A stretch of 64,000 nucleotides of DNA from Agromyces kandeliae (GTDB taxonomy: Bacteria; Actinomycetota; Actinomycetes; Actinomycetales; Microbacteriaceae), in the NCBI RefSeq assembly GCF_009674665.1, contig NZ_WKJD01000021.1, forward strand, positions 1 through 64,000, in the 5' to 3' direction. The notes beneath the pieces were generated by a model. The model was not told the origin of the DNA, did not search any database, and saw nothing but the letters and a program-made list of their open reading frames with translations. The translations under genes and the position numbers were made by a program. Each line of letters begins with the position of its first letter. Position 1 is the first letter of the stretch. Positions 32,747-41,476 of the stretch are shown here, piece after piece.

Positions 32747-34249
32747 TCAGGAGGACGGGAAGACCGGGAGAGCCGGCCAGTCGCGCACGTCGTCGAGCGA
32801 GTCGCGTGCGATGGCGGCGACGTAGCCGTCGGGCCGCACGAGCACCGCGCCGTCGCCGAGGATCCCGGTGAATCGGCGGAACGGCTCGTTGGACGAGCCG
32901 TCGAGGGGGATCATTCGTACGGGCGCACCGGCGGACGTCCAGGAGAGGTCGCGGCAGGCCTCCGCCGCGCGGTCCCCGATGGCGACCAGCGAGAACGACG
33001 GGCCGCGGAACTCGTCGAAGAGCGTCGTTCGAGCACCGTCATCGAGGACGACGGGCGAGTCGGGCGCCCGGTCGCCGGGCTGCAGGCCGGGAGCGTCGAG
33101 GTCGCCGGGGGCGAGCGGACCGCCGCGGTACGTCAGGGAGAGCTGCCGCTCCTCGTCACCGCGCTTGGTCGCCGCCAGCGGGCGGTCCCCGAGGTGCGCG
33201 TACAGCCCTGACGCGAGGCCGAGCACTCGCGCTGCGACGGGCTGCCGCTCCGACTCGTACGTGTCGAGGAGCGCATCCGGGGCGCCCGCAAGCACCTGGC
33301 CGAGCTTCCAGCCGAGGTTGTAGGCATCCTGGACGCCGGTGTTGAGGCCCTGTGCACCGGTCGGCGGATGCACGTGTGCCGCGTCTCCGGCGAGGAACAC
33401 GCGGCCGCGCCGATAGCGCTCGGCGAGCCGGATGTTCGGCCGCCAGACCGACGACCAGTGGATGTCGTGGACGCGGACCTTCGATCCGCCGACGACGTCG
33501 CGGACCATGCGATCGACGGCCGCGGTGTCGAGGTCGGCGGGGTCATTCGGTCGGAGCTTCAGCATCAGCTGGAAGGTGTCTCCGGGCAGCGGGCACAGCG
33601 CGACGAAGCGCCCCTTGGAGCGGGGCCAGACATGCCAGCGATCCCGACCGAGCCCCGACACGGCGACGTCGGCGACGATCATCCGGTCGCTCTCGTCGGT
33701 CGTCCCCTCGAACGCGATGCCGAGTCCCCGCCGAACCGTGCTGCCACCGCCGTCCGCGCCGACGAGGTACCGCGCGCGGACCGTCTCGGTCCCCGCGCCG
33801 GACTCGAGGCTCGCGACGACCCCGTCGGCGTCCTGCTCGAACGCCCCCAGGCGGGTGGCGTACTCCACCGAGCCGCCGAGTTCCTCGAGGCGCTCGCGCA
33901 GGCTCTGGTCGGTCGCGTACTGGGGCGCGAGCAGCGTGTTCGCGTGGGGTACGTCCGGCGTCGCGTCGTGCAGCGCGATCATCGTCCGCTTGAGGGTCAC
34001 CGGGCCGAGGTGGATGCCGAGCGGCGGGTAGAGCGTCGACCGCGACTCGAGGCGGGCGAGCACGCCGAGGTCGTCGAAGACCTCGGCCGAGCGCGGCTGG
34101 ACACCCTTCGCGCGCGACCCCTCGAACCCGTGCGGCGCCGCGTCGATCAGCCGATGGCTCACGCCTCGCCGCTGCAGGTCGCACGCCAGCGTCAGCCCGG
34201 TCGCGCCGGCACCGACGATCAGCACCTCGACCTCGTCGTCTCTCACCAT
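32747..34249 (-). CDS. FAD-dependent aromatic-ring monooxygenase (class A, PheA/MhpA-like)
   Basis: This 500-residue protein has the FAD dinucleotide motif GAGATG near residue 12 and a DG motif in VGADGGGSTVRRG. The GD motif is FLAGDAAHVHPP (about residue 289), followed by GAQGLNTGVQDA. A C-terminal thioredoxin-like region (SFSLVAIGDRAAE) is present as in phenol hydroxylases. It should hydroxylate an aromatic or phenolic compound with NAD(P)H and O2. It is the first gene of the minus-strand unit and is divergent from an MFS transporter, which could bring in the substrate. Confidence 0.86.
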   Translation of the reverse strand: MVRDDEVEVLIVGAGATGLTLACDLQRRGVSHRLIDAAPHGFEGSRAKGVQPRSAEVFDDLGVLARLESRSTLYPPLGIHLGPVTLKRTMIALHDATPDVPHANTLLAPQYATDQSLRERLEELGGSVEYATRLGAFEQDADGVVASLESGAGTETVRARYLVGADGGGSTVRRGLGIAFEGTTDESDRMIVADVAVSGLGRDRWHVWPRSKGRFVALCPLPGDTFQLMLKLRPNDPADLDTAAVDRMVRDVVGGSKVRVHDIHWSSVWRPNIRLAERYRRGRVFLAGDAAHVHPPTGAQGLNTGVQDAYNLGWKLGQVLAGAPDALLDTYESERQPVAARVLGLASGLYAHLGDRPLAATKRGDEERQLSLTYRGGPLAPGDLDAPGLQPGDRAPDSPVVLDDGARTTLFDEFRGPSFSLVAIGDRAAEACRDLSWTSAGAPVRMIPLDGSSNEPFRRFTGILGDGAVLVRPDGYVAAIARDSLDDVRDWPALPVFPSS

Positions 34250-34375
34250 GGAACACACCTCTGAAGTCACTCCGCCCCGATCACCGTTCGCGATGAGGCT
34301 TACGGCCACACTGTATCCGCAATGTGCTAGTAATGGCTACGGAATATCCGAATTCACAGCGACAAAGGAGTTGCG

Positions 34376-34447
34376 ATGCCATCCCAGGCCCCCCGCCCCC
34401 ACGACCCGGCTCCGCCGTGCGCCCTCGATCCCCAGCGGGAGGTGTGA
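34376..34447 (+). CDS. Small proline-rich leader ORF (23 aa) upstream of the MFS gene
   Basis: An ATG at 34376 with a strong AAAGGAG 5 bp upstream opens 23 codons (MPSQAPRPHDPAPPC and onwards). It ends in TGA at 34445-34447, overlapping the GTG codons at the MFS start. Six of the 23 residues are proline. It may act as a translational coupler or an attenuating leader peptide. No homologue is known to me; it is supported only by the ribosome site and the overlap. Confidence 0.5.
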   Translation: MPSQAPRPHDPAPPCALDPQREV

Positions 34448-34449
34448 CC

Positions 34450-35697
34450 GTGTCGACACCCGAGACCATGCCCGTGACGAGGCAGGTCGCTGCGTCCGGT
34501 TCCCTGCTGTTCTCGATCTGGAGCTCGCAGTTCGGCATCTCACTCGTCTACGGCGCCGTTCCCGGTGTGCTGCTGGCGCTGCAGATCGAGGACCTGGCCG
34601 GTGACGACAAGGTCGCCGTCCTCAGCATCTTCACGTTCCTCGGCGCCATCGCGGCGCTCCTCGCCCAACCGCTCGCGGGCATGCTCTCGGACCGCACGCG
34701 CACCCGCTGGGGCAGCCGGACCCCGTACGTGCTCGGAGGAACGATCGTGGTGGCCCCGATCCTGTTCTCGATGGGCTTCATCGAGTCGCTCGCAGTGCTC
34801 GGCGTGCTCTACGTCGCATCGGAGTTCGTGCTGAGCGCCTCGCAGGGCCCGCTCGCGGCGATCCTCCCCGACCGGGTTCCCGAGAACCGACGCGGCCGGT
34901 TCAGCGCAGGGCTCGGACTCGGGATCATGCTCGGCTCGGTCGGCGGAACCATCCTCGGCTCCGTCCTCGCCGACGACCTCGTCGTCGCCTACATGGTGCT
35001 CAGCGTCCTGCCGTTGGCGTTCACCGCCACCCGGCTGTTCATCGCGAGGGATTCGGACAATCGCGAGTCCGCCCCGACGCCCGCCTCGGACTCCGCCCGT
35101 TGGTGGCGCACCTTCTTCGTGAACCCGCGGACGCACCCCGACTTCTGGTGGGCGGTCGGCAGCCGGACCTTCGTCTACACCGGCTTCTTCATCATCCAGG
35201 GCTACGCGCTGTACATCCTCAGCGACTACATCGGTGCCGGTGAAGCCGCCGTCGACTACGTCGGCATCGCCGCCGCGATCGCAGCGGTGTGCATCAGCCT
35301 GACCGCCGTCCCCGCCGGACTGCTGTCCGACCGACTCGGCCGGCGCAAGGTCTTCGTGACGGTGGCGAGCATCGTCATGGCCCTGGGCCTGCTCATCCCG
35401 CTCGCAGCGCCCACGGTGGAGGGCTACCTGACCATGATGGTCGTCGTCGCGCTCGCCTTCGGTACGTTCGAGGCCGTCGACACGGCGCTCGTCACGCAGG
35501 TACTGCCGCGGTCGAACTCGTTCGCACAGGACCTCGGGGTCACGAACGTCGCTGCGATCGCGCCGCAGATCCTTGCACCGGCACTTGCCGGCGTGATCGT
35601 CATCGTGACCGGATCGTTCGCGCCGCTCTTCCCCGTCGCGGCGGTGATCGTCGTCATCGGCGGCGTGGTCGTCTTCCGGGTCCGCGGCGTGCGGTGA
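34450..35697 (+). CDS. MFS transporter (sugar/glycoside-type)
   Basis: This 415-residue protein has about twelve membrane segments. The loop motif GMLSDRTRTRWGSRTPY sits between helices 2 and 3 and a second one, GLLSDRLGRR, in the C-terminal half. The start is taken as GTG at 34450, with GGGAGG seven bases upstream; GTG at 34444 is also possible. The overlap with the 23-aa ORF suggests coupled translation. It is related to the MFS protein at 44303. Divergence from the monooxygenase operon suggests uptake of its substrate. Confidence 0.84.
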   Translation: MSTPETMPVTRQVAASGSLLFSIWSSQFGISLVYGAVPGVLLALQIEDLAGDDKVAVLSIFTFLGAIAALLAQPLAGMLSDRTRTRWGSRTPYVLGGTIVVAPILFSMGFIESLAVLGVLYVASEFVLSASQGPLAAILPDRVPENRRGRFSAGLGLGIMLGSVGGTILGSVLADDLVVAYMVLSVLPLAFTATRLFIARDSDNRESAPTPASDSARWWRTFFVNPRTHPDFWWAVGSRTFVYTGFFIIQGYALYILSDYIGAGEAAVDYVGIAAAIAAVCISLTAVPAGLLSDRLGRRKVFVTVASIVMALGLLIPLAAPTVEGYLTMMVVVALAFGTFEAVDTALVTQVLPRSNSFAQDLGVTNVAAIAPQILAPALAGVIVIVTGSFAPLFPVAAVIVVIGGVVVFRVRGVR

Positions 35698-35707
35698 CGG
35701 GCATCGC

Positions 35708-36673
35708 ATGCGATCGGTAGAGGTGGCCGCCTTCGGGGCGTCCGACGTGCTTCGCGTCGTCGAGCGCCCCGAGCCCAGCGCCGGCCCGGGCGAACTCGTC
35801 GTGGACGTCGCCGCGATCGGCGTGAACTACATGGACGTCTACCAGCGTCAGGGGCTGGGGGCGTTTCGCCCCCACCCCCCGTTCGTCGCCGGGAACGAGG
35901 GAGCGGGCATCGTCCGGGCGGTCGGTCCTGATGTCGCGGAATTCACGACGGGCGATCGCGTCGCGTGGATGGGGGCCATCGGCGCCTACTCCGAGGTCGC
36001 CGTGGTCCCCGCGGAACGGACCCTTCACGTCCCACGGGGACTGGAACTCGACCTCGCCGGGGGCATCCTGCTGCAGGGTGTGACCGCGCACTACCTGGCG
36101 ACGAGCGTCCGCGCGATCGCACGAGGGGACGTGGCCGTCGTCCACGCCGCAGCCGGTGGCGTGGGCCTGCTCCTCACCCAGTTGCTCGTCCGGCACGGCG
36201 GAACGGTCGTTGCCACGACGTCGAACCGCGAGAAGTCCCTGCTCGCACAGGAGGCGGGGGCGCAGGTCTCGGCGGGGTACGACGACTTCCGAAGTGCGGT
36301 GGATCACCTCACGGCGGGTCGCGGCGCCGCCGTGGTCTACGACGGCGTCGGCGAGGCCACGTTCGAGGAGAGCCTGGCCTCGTTGGCGCCACGTGGAACA
36401 CTGGTCGCGTACGGCTCGACCAGCGGCCCGATTCCCCCGGTCGACGTGCAGCGACTCGCCGAGAACTCCCTTTACCTCACCAGGCCGACGCTCGCCCACT
36501 ACGCCGGATCGCGCGCGGACCTCGTCGCGCGCGGCTCCGAGGTACTGGCATCAGCAGCCGACGGCTCGCTTCGGCTGCACGTCGGTGCACGCTACCGCCT
36601 CGAGGATGCCGCCCGAGCCCATGACGCGCTCGAGTCCCGTTCGACGGTGGGCAAGATCCTCCTACTCCCCTGA
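35708..36673 (+). CDS. NADPH:quinone oxidoreductase-like (zinc-independent MDR family)
   Basis: This 321-residue medium-chain reductase has a GroES-like domain with GVNYMDVYQRQG and GNEGAGIV. The Rossmann motif AAAGGVG lies near residue 150. The zinc ligands of alcohol dehydrogenases are absent. QOR1-type members reduce quinones or alpha,beta-unsaturated carbonyls. It starts 10 bp after the MFS stop and is probably cotranscribed, perhaps reducing a quinone formed by the monooxygenase. The ribosome site is weak, so translation may be coupled. Confidence 0.84.
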   Translation: MRSVEVAAFGASDVLRVVERPEPSAGPGELVVDVAAIGVNYMDVYQRQGLGAFRPHPPFVAGNEGAGIVRAVGPDVAEFTTGDRVAWMGAIGAYSEVAVVPAERTLHVPRGLELDLAGGILLQGVTAHYLATSVRAIARGDVAVVHAAAGGVGLLLTQLLVRHGGTVVATTSNREKSLLAQEAGAQVSAGYDDFRSAVDHLTAGRGAAVVYDGVGEATFEESLASLAPRGTLVAYGSTSGPIPPVDVQRLAENSLYLTRPTLAHYAGSRADLVARGSEVLASAADGSLRLHVGARYRLEDAARAHDALESRSTVGKILLLP

Positions 36674-36778
36674 CAATCGCTGCCGGGCGGACGCGGCGAA
36701 ACCTCCGGCAGCATGGGCGGACTCTCGTTCGGGCAGCCGCCCGTCCGTACTGGGCGGACAACGCGTATCCAGAGCCCT

Positions 36779-36796
36779 CGACGGTATGCACCGTCG
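36779..36796. terminator. Short hairpin between convergent genes
   Basis: A seven-base perfect stem, CGACGGT/ACCGTCG, with the loop ATGC lies between the quinone oxidoreductase and lacI stop codons. It is a plausible but modest bidirectional terminator. Confidence 0.45.
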
Positions 36797-36804
36797 GCAT
36801 CCGG

Positions 36805-37875
36805 TCAGGCCTCGCGACGTGGCCCGGTCGACTCGCGAACGATCAACTTCGTCGCAAGGAGGGCTGGGTCCGCGACACGTTCCTCGCCCTCCATCCGTGC
36901 GAGCAGGTTCCGGACGGAGCGCCTGCCGGCGGTCTCGAGTTCGGAGCGCACCGTGGTCAGAGAGGGCGTAATCAGCTCGCTCCCGAAGATGTCGTCGAAG
37001 CCGGCGACGCTCAGTTCGTCGGGAATCCCCACGCCGCGTGCGGCCGCGCCCTGCATCAGGCCGATCGCGATCAGGTCGTTGAACGCGATCACGGCAGTCG
37101 GGCGGGCCGCGAGCACACGTCGCAGCGCGTCCCTGCCGCCTTGGATCGTCGGCGGATTCGGGCCGATCTCGACGAGCGCGACGCCCAGCGACTCCGACGT
37201 CTCGAGCAGTTTCTCCCATCGACGTGCGCTCACCCAAGAGGTCTCGGGCCCAGCGAGGTAGACGACAGATCGGTGACCGAGGCCGTAGAGATGGTCCATC
37301 AGGTCCTTCACCCCACGATCCACGTCGGGAAGGATGCTGTCGATGCCCGCTACGGCCCGGTTGATCAGCACAACCGGGCGTCGCGCCGCGATCGACCGGA
37401 TGGACTCGTCGCCGAGGCGGGTCGTCGCGAGAACGATGCCATCGACGGTGGGCATCAGCCGCTCCACGGTCTCGGCTTCCGTCTCACCAGACTCCTGCGA
37501 TTCGGCGATCACCAATGTGTAGCCGGCCGCGGCCGCCTCCTGCTCGGCGCCACGCACGATGCCGAAGACGACCGGGTTGGTGATATCTGCCACGACGAGC
37601 GCGAACGTGCGACTGCGGCCGGTGTACAAGGCACGCGCGATGGGATTGATGCGGAAGTTCAGTTGCGCCGCAGCGTCGCGAATACGAGCCTCGGTCTTCG
37701 CGCTGATGCGGCCGGGCTTGGACAGCGCGCGCGACACGGTAGAGGGGTTGACCTTCGCGAGTTCTGCGATGTCGTAGATCGTGGCGTTTCCCCCGCGGCC
37801 GCGGATTCGGTCCGCCATCTCGACCGGAATCTCGTCAGTCCCCGAGTTCGGTTCCTCGGCTCGTCCGTCAACCAT
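36805..37875 (-). CDS. LacI-family regulator at the end of the glucuronate operon
   Basis: This 356-residue protein has a helix-turn-helix preceded by a 28-residue extension (ATIYDIAELAKVNPSTVSRA). The hinge is NPIARALYTGRS, and an effector domain follows with FNDLIAIGLMQGA and SVAGFDDIFGSELI. The start at 37875 overlaps the gntK stop by 8 bp; an internal ATG at 37818 would still keep the DNA-binding domain. As the sixth gene of the uxaC-led operon it may respond to gluconate, mannonate or KDG. No operator of its own was identified. Confidence 0.84.
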   Translation of the reverse strand: MVDGRAEEPNSGTDEIPVEMADRIRGRGGNATIYDIAELAKVNPSTVSRALSKPGRISAKTEARIRDAAAQLNFRINPIARALYTGRSRTFALVVADITNPVVFGIVRGAEQEAAAAGYTLVIAESQESGETEAETVERLMPTVDGIVLATTRLGDESIRSIAARRPVVLINRAVAGIDSILPDVDRGVKDLMDHLYGLGHRSVVYLAGPETSWVSARRWEKLLETSESLGVALVEIGPNPPTIQGGRDALRRVLAARPTAVIAFNDLIAIGLMQGAAARGVGIPDELSVAGFDDIFGSELITPSLTTVRSELETAGRRSVRNLLARMEGEERVADPALLATKLIVRESTGPRREA

Positions 37876-38401
37876 TCGAAGTCACCCACTCAGCTGCTCG
37901 CTGGGCGATGACCGCAGGAGCGTCTGACACGTCCAGGGTCACTCCCCGTTCTTCTGCATCTAGCGGTTCGAGAGTAGCAAGCTGCGAATCCAACAATGAT
38001 GCGGGCATGAAGTGTTCGACACGTTCCGAAGCGCGATGAGCGAGAAGCTCACGGGATCCGTGCAGGTGGACGAACACCGCGGTGGGGCAGGCCGCTCGAA
38101 GTCGATCGCGATAGTTCCGCCGCAGCGCGGAGCATGCCACGACGATCCCCTCTGCGGCTTCACCCGCGGCGAGCTTCTCGCCGACCGCGTCCAGCCAAGG
38201 ACGACGGTCATCGTCGTCCAAGGGAATCCCGGCCATCATCTTCTGTCGATTCGCCGAGGGGTGGAGATCGTCGGCGTCGATCCATGGCACGGCCAATCGC
38301 CGTGAGAGGGCTTCGGCGATCGTCGATTTCCCGGCGGCCGAGACACCCATCACGACAACGGCGGGAGCGGCAGCCGAAGCGCGTCCCTCGGGGTGGATCA
38401 T
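37868..38401 (-). CDS. gntK: Gluconokinase
   Basis: This 177-residue P-loop kinase has Walker A GVSAAGKST near residue 18, then DADDLHPSANRQKMMAG, IPLDDDDRRPWLD and ACSALRRNYRD. All are diagnostic of GntK. It phosphorylates D-gluconate to 6-phosphogluconate. It sits 4 bp after manD, so gluconate may be an extra entry point beside glucuronate. KDG kinase and aldolase genes are not in the window. Confidence 0.92.
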   Translation of the reverse strand: MIHPEGRASAAAPAVVVMGVSAAGKSTIAEALSRRLAVPWIDADDLHPSANRQKMMAGIPLDDDDRRPWLDAVGEKLAAGEAAEGIVVACSALRRNYRDRLRAACPTAVFVHLHGSRELLAHRASERVEHFMPASLLDSQLATLEPLDAEERGVTLDVSDAPAVIAQRAAEWVTSNG

Positions 38402-38405
38402 CGTG

Positions 38406-39644
38406 TCACCAATCGTGCACGGTTCCGTCGAGGAGACGGTTGTACGGCAGGTACGCCTGCTCGTACGGGTACTTCCCGGCATCGTCGAGATTCAGCTCGA
38501 CGCCGAGCCCCGGCGCATCGCCCGGGTGCAGGTAGCCGTCCGTCCAGGTGAAGGACTGCTCGAAGACCTGGTCGGTCTTCGCACCGTGGCGCATGTACTC
38601 CTGGATGCCGAAGTTGTGGATCGACAGCCCCAGGTGCATCGCTGCGGCCATCCCGACCGGGCTGATATCGGTCGGGCCGTGCATGCCGGACTTCACCTGG
38701 TACATGGCGGCGTACTCGAGCGTCTTTCTCAGCGGGCTGATCCCGCCCATGTGCGTGACGGCGCCGCGCACGTAGTCGATCTGCTGGTCGCGGATCAGGT
38801 CCTTGAAGTCCCAGATCGTGTTGAAGATCTCGCCGATGGCGAGCGGCGTCGTCGTGTGCTGCCGCACCAGGCGCAGCGCCTCCTGGTTCTCGGCCGGGGT
38901 GCAGTCCTCGAGCCAGAACAGATCGTACGGTTCGAGGTCCTTGCCGAGTCGGGCGGCCTGGATCGGGGTCATCCGGTGGTGCCCGTCGTGCAGCAGCGGC
39001 ACGTCGGGACCGAACTCGTTGCGGACCGCCTCGAAGACGCCGGGCAGGTGGTTCAGGTAGGCGCGGGTGTCCCAGTCCTCCTCGACCGGCTTCGCGCCGC
39101 GGCGTGCCGGTTCGTGGTCGTACCGGACCGATGCGTCGCCGACGTCGGCGCCCTGCGCCGCGATGCCGTAGATCGCCTTGAGCGTCGGGACGCCGGTCTG
39201 CACGCGGATCGCCTTGTACCCCTGCTCCTGGTGGGCGCGGATCGAGTCGAACAGCTCGGGCAGTTCCTTGCCCGACGCGTGCCCGTACGCCATGAGCCCG
39301 TTGCGCGATGCCCCGCCGAGGAGCTGGTAGACGGGCATCCCGGCCGCCTTGCCCTTGATGTCCCACAGGGCCATGTCGACCGCGGCGATCGAGGCCATCG
39401 TGACCGGCCCCCGGCGCCAATAGGCGCTCCGGTAGAGGAACTGCCAGGTGTCCTCGATCCGGCTCGCGTCGCTGCCGATGAGCAGGGGGACGACGTGGTC
39501 CTGAAGGTAGGAGACGACCGCGAGCTCACGGCCGTTCAGCGTCGCGTCGCCGAGGCCGGTCAGGCCGTCGTCGGTCGTGAGCTTCAGCGTGACGAAGTTC
39601 CGGTCGGGGCTGGTGACGATGACCTCAGCCTTGTCGATGATCAT
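38406..39644 (-). CDS. manD: D-mannonate dehydratase (enolase superfamily, RspA/ManD)
   Basis: This 412-residue protein has the ManD N-terminal pattern ([21 protein letters not shown] is shortened here to the key SPDRNFVT). It carries LLHDGHHRM (metal Asp), [10 protein letters not shown] (Glu), AIGEIFNT (Glu) and GAVTHMGGI. This set fits mannonate dehydratase rather than gluconate dehydratase; some members act on both. It forms 2-keto-3-deoxygluconate from D-mannonate, downstream of UxaC and UxuB encoded in the same operon. Confidence 0.88.
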   Translation of the reverse strand: MIIDKAEVIVTSPDRNFVTLKLTTDDGLTGLGDATLNGRELAVVSYLQDHVVPLLIGSDASRIEDTWQFLYRSAYWRRGPVTMASIAAVDMALWDIKGKAAGMPVYQLLGGASRNGLMAYGHASGKELPELFDSIRAHQEQGYKAIRVQTGVPTLKAIYGIAAQGADVGDASVRYDHEPARRGAKPVEEDWDTRAYLNHLPGVFEAVRNEFGPDVPLLHDGHHRMTPIQAARLGKDLEPYDLFWLEDCTPAENQEALRLVRQHTTTPLAIGEIFNTIWDFKDLIRDQQIDYVRGAVTHMGGISPLRKTLEYAAMYQVKSGMHGPTDISPVGMAAAMHLGLSIHNFGIQEYMRHGAKTDQVFEQSFTWTDGYLHPGDAPGLGVELNLDDAGKYPYEQAYLPYNRLLDGTVHDW

Positions 39645-39653
39645 GATGTCCTC

Positions 39654-41441
39654 TCAGTCCTCGGCTCCGGGTTTGCTGTTCCCGATGCCTCGCCAGCGTT
39701 CACGCAGTGCGAATGCCGCGGCCTTGGGCCTGCGGTCGCGGGTGAATACGCCCTTCTTGTTGCCGCCGACGCGGTGGATGCCGAGCGACGTCTCGAAGTC
39801 GGCGAAGTTCCAGACCTGTTCGCCCACGAAGGAAGGGATCCGATCGAAGATGCGATGGTGCATCGCCAGGTAGTCCCGCTGGTACTCCTCGGTCCATGGG
39901 ACGTCCCATACGGAGTGCTGCCCCGGCATCGTGTCGGCACCGTATTCGGTCATCAGGATCGGCTTGCCGTGTGTGTCCGCCCAGGCTCGAAGGTCCATCT
40001 CGAGGTACTGCGCGGCGGTCTCGAGGTCTCCGGTGGCGACGTACCAGCCGTAGTACCTGTTCAGGCAGATCACGTCGAGGAGGTCTGCGACCTTGTCGTT
40101 CTCCGATGTCGCGAACATCACCTCGGCGATCGTCACGGGCCGGGTCGGATCGAGCTCTCGTGTCAGTTCGATGAGCGGTTCGAAGTACTCGCGGGCGCCA
40201 TCCTCGTTGCTCGCAGGCTCATTCGCGATGCACCACATGACGACGCTCGGATGATTCTTGTCGCGGGCGATGAGCTCGCGCAGGTGCTGCGCGTGCGCAT
40301 CCCGCGTCTGGTCGTTGCAGCCTTCGGGCGAGAAGGTCGGCGTCGCCGGTGCTCCGGTGAGACCGCCCATCACACCGAGGTTCAGGCCGACAGCCGCGGT
40401 CTCGTCGATCACGACGAGGCCGTGACGGTCGGCGTACTCGAGCACCTCCTCCGCGTACGGGTAGTGCGACGTGCGGAACGAGTTCGCGCCGATCCAGTTC
40501 ATCAGCTCGAAGTCGTGCACGAGGTACGCGTTGTCGTGGCCCTTGCCGCGCACGGCGGTGTCCTCGTGCTTGCCGAACCCGGTGAAGTAGAACGGCTCGC
40601 CGTTGATGAGGAACTCGGTGGCGGTGACCTCGACGGTGCGGATGCCGACAGGCAGCGTGTACGTGTCGGCGACCGCGCCGTCCTCGACGATCTGCACCTC
40701 GAGCTCGTACAGATACGCGGCCCCGGGCTGCCAGAGGGTGGCGTCCGGAACCACGAGCCGGCCGTTCGCGCCGTCGCCGGCGGTGACCTGTCCACCGTCT
40801 GCATCGCGGAGGATCACGCGCACGGTTCCGGATGCCTCCACCCGGTAGTCGACCGTGCCGTTCGCCCCCTCGCGACCCGTCGTCACGGTGACGCCCTCGA
40901 TGAAGCGAGACGGGGTGCTGTAGAGCCACACCGACCGCGCAAGACCGGCGTAGTTGTAGAAGTCGTGGAGGTAGCTCTGCTTCTGCCGACCGTCGGGACC
41001 CGTGGTCACCGTTCCGGGCGGGATCGTGATGTTCGTAAGGCGGTTGTCGACGCCCACCGTGAGGCGGAACTCCCCGCCTGCCGTGACGACGTCTGTGACG
41101 TCCGCTTCGAAGGGGGTGTATCCGCCGACGTGCTCGGCGACGAGGGTGTCGTCGACGTAGACCGCGCCGGCGTGGGTGGCGGCGTCGAGCCGCAGAACGA
41201 TCCGCTCGTCCTTCCAGCCGCGCGGGACCCGCACGTTCCGCTGGTACCAGACGAGGCCGACGTGGCCCCGGATGGCAGGATCGACGAACTGGTCGTTGAA
41301 GCTCGCAGGCACCGCGACCTCGAGCGATCCCGGCAGCGTCGCCGCCCACGGGGCATCGCCCACCATGGGGTCGGTGGCGAAGCGCCACACACCGTCGAGG
41401 TTCACGAGCTCGCGGGTCGGGGTCGTCTGGGGCTTGAGCAT
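39654..41441 (-). CDS. uidA: Beta-glucuronidase, GH2
   Basis: This 595-residue enzyme is close to the 603 residues of E. coli UidA. It has a sugar-binding domain, an immunoglobulin domain and a TIM barrel with acid/base Glu in ANEPASN (about 406) and nucleophile Glu in LMTEYGAD (about 498). GNKKG near 561 is the Asn-Lys motif that recognises the glucuronate carboxylate. No signal peptide is present, so substrates are imported first. It lies between uxuB and manD, matching release of glucuronate for the same pathway. Confidence 0.92.
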   Translation of the reverse strand: MLKPQTTPTRELVNLDGVWRFATDPMVGDAPWAATLPGSLEVAVPASFNDQFVDPAIRGHVGLVWYQRNVRVPRGWKDERIVLRLDAATHAGAVYVDDTLVAEHVGGYTPFEADVTDVVTAGGEFRLTVGVDNRLTNITIPPGTVTTGPDGRQKQSYLHDFYNYAGLARSVWLYSTPSRFIEGVTVTTGREGANGTVDYRVEASGTVRVILRDADGGQVTAGDGANGRLVVPDATLWQPGAAYLYELEVQIVEDGAVADTYTLPVGIRTVEVTATEFLINGEPFYFTGFGKHEDTAVRGKGHDNAYLVHDFELMNWIGANSFRTSHYPYAEEVLEYADRHGLVVIDETAAVGLNLGVMGGLTGAPATPTFSPEGCNDQTRDAHAQHLRELIARDKNHPSVVMWCIANEPASNEDGAREYFEPLIELTRELDPTRPVTIAEVMFATSENDKVADLLDVICLNRYYGWYVATGDLETAAQYLEMDLRAWADTHGKPILMTEYGADTMPGQHSVWDVPWTEEYQRDYLAMHHRIFDRIPSFVGEQVWNFADFETSLGIHRVGGNKKGVFTRDRRPKAAAFALRERWRGIGNSKPGAED

Positions 41442-41476
41442 GGAGTCTCCTGTTCGAACGCGTCGGCGCGATGCGG

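Noticed and set aside
36732..36757. GC-rich inverted segments (GGGCGG and CCGCCC) between the quinone reductase and lacI genes
   Set aside because: The arms are short and irregular; only the CGACGGT hairpin at 36779 was regular enough to list.
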